Shown here: positions 1-6,939 of the stretch, one piece after another | Position numbering within the stretch: the stretch's first letter is position 1 | Layout: the number at the start of each line of letters is the position of its first letter | NCBI GenBank assembly: GCA_963923455.1 | Contig: CAWULT010000119.1 | Coordinates: 1-14,202 of the forward strand | Direction: 5' to 3' | Length of the DNA stretch: 14,202 nt | DNA from: CAWULT01 sp963923455 | GTDB lineage: Bacteria; Acidobacteriota; Vicinamibacteria; Vicinamibacterales; UBA2999 | Program-made: the position numbers and the translations under genes | The notes under the pieces: model-generated | The model's database searches: none | What the model was told of the DNA's origin: nothing | What the model saw: the letters and a program-made list of their open reading frames with translations, nothing else

Positions 1-2
1 GA

Positions 3-1190
3 CCCGGCGGGGCGGCGGTCGAGGCGGCGGGCGGGGGCCGCCGGGTCCTCGTCATCCGGCCCGACGCGTCACCCGGGACGTGCAGCGTCGAGATGCTGTC
101 CACGCTGGCACGCGCGCGCCACGCGTCGGCCGCGGCCTGCTTCCTGACGCCGGAGGGCGAGAGCGCCGCGCTCGTGGCCGGCGTGACGGCGACCGACGTG
201 CCCATCGTCCAGCCGGACGCCTGGCGCGGCGCCTGGCTGCGGGGCCGCTGGCGCGCGGCCGTGGCGGTCCGGCGGGCCCGGGCGCGCTGGCGCGAGGCCG
301 CCGCGTCGGTGCAGCACGAGCTCTACCGCGAACTGCGGCGGCACGCGGGCGACGAGCGCCTGCCGGCGGACTTCCGCCGCGTGCTGCGGGAGACCGCGCA
401 CCGCTGCTACGACCGGTCGGTCGCCCGCCGCGCGGGCGCAGGGCCGTTTCCCCGCCGGCTGCTCGAAGCGCCGTCGACGTTCGTCTGGCCGCCGGCCGCG
501 ACCGAGCGTGCCCGCGCGGACGCCGCCGCCCGCGGGGTGGCGCCCGGTGCGCCCGTGGTCGCGTTCGAGGTGTGCACCCGGCCCGACATCGCCGCGGCTG
601 CGGTGCGCGTGCTCGAGGCCGAGGGGTACATCGTCGTGCGGGTCGGCGACCGGGCCCTGTCGGCCCCCGCCGTGCCCGGCGTCGTGGACCTCGCGCGCGG
701 GGAAGCGCCGGCGCGGCTCGACCTGTACGTGCTCTCGATCGCGCGCTTCGCGGTCTGCGGCTCGGCGTGGCTGCAGCAGATGACGTACCTGACCAACACG
801 CCCTCGCTGACGATCACCGCGACCGATCCGTTCTCGGCGTACCCGGTGCGGGCCAACGGCACGTTCCTGTTCCGGACCGTCGTGGACCTGGATTCGGGCC
901 GCACGCTGGCGTGCGCGGAGCTGCTGGGGGAGCCGTACTTCCGGAACCGGCGGAACTGCGGGTTCCGCGACGCGACGGCGGCCGATCTGATCGCGGCCCT
1001 GCGCGAGATGCACCACGGGGTCACGCGGGGCTGGGACGACAGCGACGCCCAGCGGGCGTTCCGGGCGAGGGTCGTCGAGGCCGCCGCCGCGCTCGCCCCG
1101 AGCGTGGCGCTGGCGGCCGACTGGGGCCCCGACGACGGCTTCATCGGCCACGGCCGCCTCGCGCGCGTCCAGGCGGAGCGTGTAGCATGA
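3..1190 (+). CDS. TIGR04372-like glycosyltransferase, 5' end missing
   Basis: The reading frame is open from the left edge (first full codon at base 3), and the residues just before the first ATG (base 93) read as a normal protein strand (RRVLVIRPDASPGT). The true start is therefore probably upstream and the gene is truncated by the window. The C-terminal half resembles the TIGR04372 family of putative glycosyltransferases: a strand-helix unit ending GYIVVRVGD, then VVDLA, a DLYVLSIARFAVCGS segment, a YLTNTP loop and a closing AADLIAALREMH helix like the family's EEI...V.EM end. The middle is rich in Ala and Arg and poorly conserved. It likely transfers a sugar in cytoplasmic assembly of a surface glycan, judging from its neighbours. 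Its stop overlaps the next start (ATGA), indicating translational coupling. Donor and acceptor are unknown, and the family call rests on remembered motif layout only. Confidence 0.6.
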   Translation, partial: PGGAAVEAAGGGRRVLVIRPDASPGTCSVEMLSTLARARHASAAACFLTPEGESAALVAGVTATDVPIVQPDAWRGAWLRGRWRAAVAVRRARARWREAAASVQHELYRELRRHAGDERLPADFRRVLRETAHRCYDRSVARRAGAGPFPRRLLEAPSTFVWPPAATERARADAAARGVAPGAPVVAFEVCTRPDIAAAAVRVLEAEGYIVVRVGDRALSAPAVPGVVDLARGEAPARLDLYVLSIARFAVCGSAWLQQMTYLTNTPSLTITATDPFSAYPVRANGTFLFRTVVDLDSGRTLACAELLGEPYFRNRRNCGFRDATAADLIAALREMHHGVTRGWDDSDAQRAFRARVVEAAAALAPSVALAADWGPDDGFIGHGRLARVQAERVA

Positions 1191-2983
1191 GCCGCATCCT
1201 GTTCGTGATGCTGCACCCGGGCTTCGTGCGCTACTACGACGACGCGCTGCAGGCGCTCGCCGGCGCGGGGCACGAGGTGCACGTCGCGTTCGAGGTGAGC
1301 CGGACCAAGCTCGGCGAGGACGAGACGGCGAGGCGCCTCGCGGCCAGTTCGCCGCGCATCACGTGCGGCACGACGCCCGAGCGGAGCCAGAGCGTCCGCG
1401 AGTTCCTGGCCCGGTCGGATCGCACGGCCGTGCGAACGGGCGAGGACGATCGGCCGCGGACGCGCCGCGACGCCTGGGAGAGCCTGGCCACCACGGTGCG
1501 GCTGCTGGCCGACTACCTGCGCTTCTTCGAGCCGGAGTTCCGCGGTGCCGACAGCCTGCGCGCGCGCGTGGAGAAGCGCCTGCCGCCGATCTACCCGGCG
1601 GCCGTCCGGGCCGTGGCCGGCGTGGCCCCCGCCCGCGCGCTCGTCGCCGCGGCGCTGCGGGGCCTCGAGCGCGTCATTCCGACCGGCGGCGAACTCGCCG
1701 CGTTCCTGCGCGAGCAGCGCCCCGACCTGTTGATCGTGACGCCGCTCATCGAACTCGGTTCGCAGCAGGTGGACTACGTCAAGGCCGCGCGGGCGCTCGG
1801 CATCCGCAGCGCGCTGTGCGTGGCCAGCTGGGACAACCTGACGAGCAAGGGCCTGATCCGCGTGATTCCGGACCACGTCGTCGTCTGGAACGACGCCCAG
1901 GCTCGTGAGGCCGTCGAGCTGCACGGCGTGCCGGAGGCGCGGATCACGGTGACCGGCGCGCAGCTGTTCGACCGCTGGTTCTCGATGAAGCCGACGCGCT
2001 CGCGCGAGGCGTTCTGCGGGGCGGTGGGGCTCGATCCGGCCAGGCCCTTCCTGCTCTACGTGGGCTCGTCGGTGTTCATCGCCCCCGACGAGGTGCCGTT
2101 CGCCGAGCGGTGGCTGGCGACGCTGCGCGGCTCGGCGGAGCCCGGCGTGGCGGGCGTGGGCGTGCTGTTCCGCCCGCACCCGGCCAACGCCCGCCAGTGG
2201 CGCGCGCTCGACGCCGGCGCCTTCCCCAACGTCGCGGTCTGGCCGCCGATCGGGACCGACCCCACGTCGCCGGGCTTCAAGGACGACTACTTCGACTCGC
2301 TCCATCACTGCGCGGCCGTCGTCGGCATCAACACGAGCGCGCAGATCGAGGCCAGCATCGTCGGCCGGCCCGTGCTGACGGTGCGGTCACCCGAGTTCAC
2401 GCACTCCCAGGACGGCACGCTGCACTTCCGCCACCTGGTGCGCGACGGCGGCGTCGTGCAGGCGGCGGTCTCGCTCGACGAGCACGTCCAGCAGCTCGCG
2501 GCGCTGCTGGCCGGCGACGAGGGGTGGGCGGCCCGGAACCGGGCGTTCGTGACCTCGTTCGTCCGGCCCCACGGCCTGGACGCTCCCGTGGTGCCGCGGT
2601 TCGCCGCGGCCGTCGGCGCGCTCGCCGCGCAGCCACGAACGGCGGCGCGGCCGGACGGGCCGGGCATCGGAATCGCGCGCGCCGCGGCGCTGCCCCTGGC
2701 GTACGCGGCGCGGACGCTCGCCGAAGGGCGGCCCCTGTGGGTGTTCGCGGCGCGGCCGCTCGTGACCGCCGGGGTGTGGACGATGGCGGTGCCCTACGGC
2801 GCCAGGAGCGGATGGGACGCGCACGTGCGGCCGGTGCTCAAGCGCGCGCGCCGCGGCGTGTGGACCGCGTGGTACGAGTCGACCCGTGAGCTGGCGCACC
2901 GCCGGCGCCGGGTGATCAAGCGGGTGGGGCGGCTGGTCCGCGAGGCCGGCGGCGCCGCCAAGCGGGCCGTGAGGCCTCGATGA
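1187..2983 (+). CDS. GT-B-like transferase, domain A (paralog A1)
   Basis: The protein has 598 residues. The ATG at 1187 overlaps the previous stop, with a weak GGAG at 1175-1178 as ribosome site. The N-terminus (MSRILFVMLHPGFVRYYDD, then GAGHEVHVAFE) looks like a GT-B Rossmann half. Later motifs are SWDNLTSKG (about 214-222), VVVWNDAQAREAVELHGVP, VTGAQLFDRWF, RPHP (329-332), VGINTS (379-384) and a QDGTLHFRHL segment. The same series occurs in the proteins at 3006 and 6936, so the three are paralogs. RPHP followed by a Ser/Thr-rich loop also occurs in CDP-glycerol phosphotransferases and in bacterial CMP-sialyltransferases, so a cytidine-nucleotide donor is possible (inference). Residues from about 492 form a mildly hydrophobic stretch followed by a strongly basic tail, suggesting attachment to the inner face of the membrane. 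It is the most divergent A copy. The exact activity is unknown. Confidence 0.85.
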   Translation: MSRILFVMLHPGFVRYYDDALQALAGAGHEVHVAFEVSRTKLGEDETARRLAASSPRITCGTTPERSQSVREFLARSDRTAVRTGEDDRPRTRRDAWESLATTVRLLADYLRFFEPEFRGADSLRARVEKRLPPIYPAAVRAVAGVAPARALVAAALRGLERVIPTGGELAAFLREQRPDLLIVTPLIELGSQQVDYVKAARALGIRSALCVASWDNLTSKGLIRVIPDHVVVWNDAQAREAVELHGVPEARITVTGAQLFDRWFSMKPTRSREAFCGAVGLDPARPFLLYVGSSVFIAPDEVPFAERWLATLRGSAEPGVAGVGVLFRPHPANARQWRALDAGAFPNVAVWPPIGTDPTSPGFKDDYFDSLHHCAAVVGINTSAQIEASIVGRPVLTVRSPEFTHSQDGTLHFRHLVRDGGVVQAAVSLDEHVQQLAALLAGDEGWAARNRAFVTSFVRPHGLDAPVVPRFAAAVGALAAQPRTAARPDGPGIGIARAAALPLAYAARTLAEGRPLWVFAARPLVTAGVWTMAVPYGARSGWDAHVRPVLKRARRGVWTAWYESTRELAHRRRRVIKRVGRLVREAGGAAKRAVRPR

Positions 2984-2989
2984 GTCCGC

Positions 2990-2994
2990 GGAGG
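2990..2994 (+). promoter_or_regulatory. Ribosome binding site for the A-B fusion gene
   Basis: GGAGG lies in the 22-base gap after the stop at 2983, 11 bases before the GTG at 3006. The spacing is slightly long but it is the only good Shine-Dalgarno match nearby. It supports GTG 3006 as the start, which also gives a clean MKILFIARHY N-terminus matching the paralog at 6936 (MTVLFVARHF). Confidence 0.5.
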
Positions 2995-3005
2995 CGGATC
3001 GCTTC

Positions 3006-5681
3006 GTGAAGATTCTGTTCATCGCGCGACACTATTCCTACCTGCGCCTGTTCGAGTCGGCCATCGGCGCGCTCGCGGCGCGCGGGCACGCGATCGTGCT
3101 GGCCGCCGACCGCGAGGAGACCCTCGGCGGGCGGCAGATGGTGGAGCGGATCGCCGCCTCGTACCCGAACGTCCGCCTGGCGGACGCGCCCGGGCGCCAC
3201 GCGGGCGCCTGGTCCGACCTGGCGCGTCGCATCCGGCTGGGCCTCGACTACCTCCGGTTCCTCGGACCGCGCTACGCCGACACGCCGCACCTGCGGCGCC
3301 GGGCGCGCGAGCGCGCGCCCGGCATCGTGGTCCGGCTGGCCGAGTCGTCGTCCATCGGCGCCTGGCTGGGCGGCCCCGCGGGCGTGGCGCGCCTCCTGCG
3401 GTGGCTCGAACGCGGCCTGCCCGGAGCGGGGCAGTCGGAGGCGTTCATCGCCGCGCAGCAGCCCGATCTGGTGCTGATCACGCCGCTCGTCGACATGGGG
3501 TCGCCGCAGCTCGATCACTTCGCGGCGGCACGCCGGCTGGGGATGCGGACCGTGCTGCCGGTCGGCAGCTGGGATCACCTGTCGAGCAAGGCGCTGCTGC
3601 GTCACTGGCCCGATCGCATCACCGTCTGGAACGAGGCGCAGCGCCGCGAGGCGGTGGAACTCCACGGCGTGCCGGCGGACCGCGTCGTCGTCACCGGCGC
3701 CCAGTGCTACGACCAGTGGTTCGACCGGGCGCCGGCGCTCGGCTACGCCGAGTTCTGCCGCCGGGTGGGCCTGCGTCCCGACCGGCCGTTCGTCCTCTAC
3801 GTGTGCTCGTCGCTGTTCCGGCACACCGCGAGCGAGCCCGCGTTCGCCGAGCGGTGGATCCAGGCCGTGCGCGCCAGCGCCGACCCGCGGCTGCAGGACA
3901 TCGGCATCCTCGTCCGCCCGCATCCGGCCAGGCTCGACGAATGGAAGGGGGTCGACCTGACGGGATACCGGAACGTGGCGTTCTGGGGCGCCCATCCGGT
4001 GGACGCCGAGTCGAAGGCCGACTACTTCGACTCGCTCTACTACAGCGCGGCGGTCGTCGGCCTCAACACGAGCGCGTTCATCGAGGCGGCCGTCGTCGGC
4101 AAGCCGGTGCTGACGGTGCTGCTGCCGGAGATCTCGGAGGCGAACCAGGAGGGCACCCTGCACTTCCGGTACCTGCTCGAGGTGAACGGCGGGCTGCTGC
4201 GCGTGTCGCGCGGCCTCGAGGAGCACGTGCCGCAGCTGGCCGAGGCGCTGGCCGGGCCGGGCGGCGGCGACGTCAAGGCCGGGCGCTTCGTCGAGGGTTT
4301 CGTGCGGCCGTTCGGCCGGACCGAGGCGGCCACGCCCCGGTTCGTCGCGGCCATCGAGTCGGCGGCCGCCCTGCCGGCGCCGGCGCCCGAGCGCCCGGGC
4401 GCGTCGGGCCTGCTGGCCTTCGCCGCGCTCTATCCGGCGGCCGCGCTGGTCTCGCTGAACCTGCGCAGCCAGCCCTGGCGGAAGCGCACGCGGAGCCGGC
4501 TGCGCAAGCAGTACGAGAAGCGGAAGCTGGCCGTGCTGCGCGCGGTGAAGCAGCGCGTCACGGACCAGTTCATCGCGTCGGGCAAGAAGCGGAAGGTGGC
4601 GGCGCCGGTCGTCGAGTCGTCGTTGACGCCGAAGGCGGGGCGCCAGCGCGACCCGGCCAAGACGCTCGCCGGCACCGAGTTCCGCGAGGCGAGGGAGACG
4701 CGAGAACTCGTCACGGTGCTCGGTCGCAGCGGCCGCCCCATCATCCTCGGCCCCTGGCTCTCGGAGACGGGGTTCGAGCTGCTGTACTGGATCCCGTTCC
4801 TCGCCTGGGCGAAGGCGTATGGCAACTTCGACCCGGAGCGGCTGGTCGTGGTCTCGCGCGGCGGCGCGGCGTCGTGGTACGGTCACATCACGTCCCACTA
4901 CGAGGACATCTTCTCCTTCTACACGCCCGACGAGTTCCGCACGCGCAACGAGCAGCGGATCGCCGAGCAGCATGGACGGCAGAAGCACGTCGAGGTGACG
5001 TCGTTCGATCGCGAGATCCTCGACAAGGTGATCGCGAAGCGCGGCCTGAGCGGCGCCGAGGTGCTGCACCCGTCGCAGATGTACCAGCTGTTCGACCACT
5101 TCTGGCTGCAGCGCACGCCGGTGACCCTGATCGAGGCGTTCTCGCGGTTCGCGCCGATCCCGCCGGCCCCGCCGACGGGCCTCCGCGCGCAGCTGCCCGC
5201 GCGCTACGTCGCGGCGAAGTTCTACGGCAACGTGGCGCTGCCCCCGACGCCCGAGAACGATGCGTTCGTGGCCGAGTACCTGGGCACGCTGGCCGCCAAC
5301 GTCGACGTCGTGCTGCTGAACACCGCGCAGCGCTTCGACGACCACAGCGACTTTCCGCCGGCGCTGAAGGGCCGGCTGCACACGATCGATCACCTGATGA
5401 CGCCGGAGACGAACCTCGCGGTGCAGACCGAGGTCATCCGCGGCGCCGAGGCGTTCGTCGGTACCTACGGCGGCTTCTCGTACCTCGCGCCGCTCTGCGG
5501 GGTCAACACGCTGGCGTTCTACTCGCACGCGAGCGGCTTCCGGTTCGACCACCTCGAGGTGGCCAAGCGCGTGTTCTCCGCGCTGCGCTGCGGGACCTTC
5601 ACCGAGGTGGACGTGCGCGCCACCGAGGCACTGCGGCTCGGGTTCGGCACTGCGCCGCGGACGCCGGTGGCGGCGCCGTGA
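3006..5681 (+). CDS. Two-domain A-B fusion transferase (paralogs A2 and B1)
   Basis: The protein has 891 residues from a GTG start. Residues 1 to about 455 are domain A: MKILFIARHYSYLRLFES, SWDHLSSKA (188-196), VTGAQCYDQWFD, RPHP (304-307), VGLNTS (351-356) and NQEGTLHFRYLL. A hydrophobic patch (about 468-485) and a very basic linker (about 490-535) follow. Residues about 579-860 are domain B: GPWLSETGFELLYW (from 582), VVSRGGAASWY, LHPSQMY (H688), KFYGN, the MTPETNLAVQT segment and FVGTYGGFSYLAP (817-829). Domain A is closest to the protein at 6936; domain B matches the proteins at 5707 and 12575. Both halves look like nucleotide-sugar transferases, so the fusion may carry out two consecutive transfers (inference). 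It is not a read-through artefact, since no stop or frameshift is seen between the halves. Neither domain has a function I can name. Confidence 0.88.
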   Translation: MKILFIARHYSYLRLFESAIGALAARGHAIVLAADREETLGGRQMVERIAASYPNVRLADAPGRHAGAWSDLARRIRLGLDYLRFLGPRYADTPHLRRRARERAPGIVVRLAESSSIGAWLGGPAGVARLLRWLERGLPGAGQSEAFIAAQQPDLVLITPLVDMGSPQLDHFAAARRLGMRTVLPVGSWDHLSSKALLRHWPDRITVWNEAQRREAVELHGVPADRVVVTGAQCYDQWFDRAPALGYAEFCRRVGLRPDRPFVLYVCSSLFRHTASEPAFAERWIQAVRASADPRLQDIGILVRPHPARLDEWKGVDLTGYRNVAFWGAHPVDAESKADYFDSLYYSAAVVGLNTSAFIEAAVVGKPVLTVLLPEISEANQEGTLHFRYLLEVNGGLLRVSRGLEEHVPQLAEALAGPGGGDVKAGRFVEGFVRPFGRTEAATPRFVAAIESAAALPAPAPERPGASGLLAFAALYPAAALVSLNLRSQPWRKRTRSRLRKQYEKRKLAVLRAVKQRVTDQFIASGKKRKVAAPVVESSLTPKAGRQRDPAKTLAGTEFREARETRELVTVLGRSGRPIILGPWLSETGFELLYWIPFLAWAKAYGNFDPERLVVVSRGGAASWYGHITSHYEDIFSFYTPDEFRTRNEQRIAEQHGRQKHVEVTSFDREILDKVIAKRGLSGAEVLHPSQMYQLFDHFWLQRTPVTLIEAFSRFAPIPPAPPTGLRAQLPARYVAAKFYGNVALPPTPENDAFVAEYLGTLAANVDVVLLNTAQRFDDHSDFPPALKGRLHTIDHLMTPETNLAVQTEVIRGAEAFVGTYGGFSYLAPLCGVNTLAFYSHASGFRFDHLEVAKRVFSALRCGTFTEVDVRATEALRLGFGTAPRTPVAAP
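3567..3595 (+). repeat. 29-bp exact direct repeat, copy 1 (within domain A coding)
   Basis: This 29-base stretch encoding the SWDHLSSKA motif is identical to bases 7479-7507. A second near-identical stretch follows: 3693-3708 equals 7605-7620, followed after one mismatch by an 18-base match. It reflects a shared coding origin, not a mobile repeat. Confidence 0.85.
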
Positions 5682-5706
5682 GGCCGGTCCGCGTGGGCAT
5701 CCACTC

Positions 5707-6939
5707 GTGAGCAAGGACATCTGGACGGCGGCCGGGAACCTGGCCGGCAAGTACGGGCGGCGCGCCGGCCGGCGCGCCCGCTGGGCGGCGGCCGTGACCG
5801 AGGAGGGCGTCAAGGACGGCATGCACGCCACCCGGAAGGCGGGCGAAGCCGTGCGTGACTCCGTCGTGAACCAGGCCAAAGGGGCTTTCAAGGCGATCCG
5901 CAAGCCGATCCGGGCCGCCGCGCGCCGCCGGAAGCAGGTGAGGGAGCAGGCGGCCTTCAACCAGGTCGAGTGGCAGGTCGAGGCAGAACTCGACGCGCTG
6001 ATCGGCCGGGGGCGTCCGCTCGTCGTCGGCCCATGGCTCTCCGAGGTCGGCTTCGAGGCCCTGTACTGGGTGCCATTCCTCCACTGGATCAAGACCGCCT
6101 TTCACCTGGATCCGGCGCGGGTGACCGCGGTGTCGCGCGGCGGCGTCGGCGCCTGGTACGCCGGCGTGGCCGACCGTTACGTCGAGATCTGGGACCTGAT
6201 GGAGCCGGCCGAGTTCGCGCGGCGCAACGCGGCCCGCGGCGTGACGAAGCACTACGAGCGGTCGCCCCTCGACGAGGACGTCCTCGCCGGCGTCGCGCGG
6301 CACCTCGGCACGACGGAGTTCGACGTCGTGCATCCCGGGCTGATGTACCGGCTGTTCACGCTCTACTGGTCGGGCCAGCGGGCGATGGGCTTCGTCGACG
6401 CGCACACGCGCTTCGAGCCCGTGCCGCCGCCGCGGATCCTCGATCCGTCCCTGCTGCCGCCCGAGTACATCGCCGTGAAGTTCTACGCGGCGCGGTCGCT
6501 GCCCGACACGCCCGCGATCCGCGAGTGGATGCGCCGCACCGTGTCCGAGCTCGCCGAGCGGCTGCCAGTGGTGCTGCTCGACACCGGGCTCGTGCTCGAG
6601 GACGACCACGCGGACTTCGTGATCGCCTCGCGCGGCCGGATCGTCAGCGCGCGCGAGTGGATGACGCCGAGAGAGAACCTCGGCATCCAGACCCAGATCG
6701 TCGCCGGCGCCCGGGCCTTCGTCGGCACCTGCGGCAGCATCGCCTGGCTCGCGCCCCGGCTGGGCACCGACACGTCGGCCGTGTTCGTCGACCCGAAGTG
6801 GCTCCACGCGCACCTGCCGGTGGCGATGCGCGCCTACCACCGGATGCACGCGGGGCGCTTCGCGGTGGCGGACCTGCGCGCGGTCGACCCGCTTGGCGCG
6901 CTCGCGGCGCCGGCGCCGCCAGCGGACGACGAGGCATGA
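5707..6939 (+). CDS. Domain B putative glycosyltransferase (paralog B2)
   Basis: The protein has 410 residues from a GTG start 25 bases after the previous stop. No clear Shine-Dalgarno is visible, so an in-frame internal ATG at 5821 (residue 39) is a possible alternative. Residues 1 to about 85 are very basic and Ala-rich (GRRAGRRARW, AARRRKQVREQ), like the linker of the upstream fusion. The B core follows: GPWLSEVGFEALYW (from 108), AVSRGGVGAWY, VHPGLMY (H209), IAVKFYAA, WMTPRENLGIQT and FVGTCGSIAWLAP (338-350). At this last motif it departs from the other two B copies, which have GTYGGFSYLAP. The layout (two alpha/beta halves, with a late G.T.G.F/A.LAP loop like nucleotide-binding loops of GT-B enzymes) suggests a glycosyltransferase, but no named family fits. 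The stop overlaps the next start (ATGA). It may act with the A-domain protein that follows. Confidence 0.82.
   Translation: MSKDIWTAAGNLAGKYGRRAGRRARWAAAVTEEGVKDGMHATRKAGEAVRDSVVNQAKGAFKAIRKPIRAAARRRKQVREQAAFNQVEWQVEAELDALIGRGRPLVVGPWLSEVGFEALYWVPFLHWIKTAFHLDPARVTAVSRGGVGAWYAGVADRYVEIWDLMEPAEFARRNAARGVTKHYERSPLDEDVLAGVARHLGTTEFDVVHPGLMYRLFTLYWSGQRAMGFVDAHTRFEPVPPPRILDPSLLPPEYIAVKFYAARSLPDTPAIREWMRRTVSELAERLPVVLLDTGLVLEDDHADFVIASRGRIVSAREWMTPRENLGIQTQIVAGARAFVGTCGSIAWLAPRLGTDTSAVFVDPKWLHAHLPVAMRAYHRMHAGRFAVADLRAVDPLGALAAPAPPADDEA

Noticed and set aside
80..1186. In-frame upstream extension of the A1 gene
   Set aside because: The extension is low-complexity Arg/Gly-rich sequence overlapping gene 1; the ATG at 1187 starts a clean GT-B N-terminus and overlaps the previous stop.
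2916..6092. A very long open frame on the minus strand (1058 codons)
   Set aside because: It is antisense to the fusion gene and B2, is Arg/Pro/Gly-rich with no recognisable domain, and reflects the lack of stops in GC-rich DNA.
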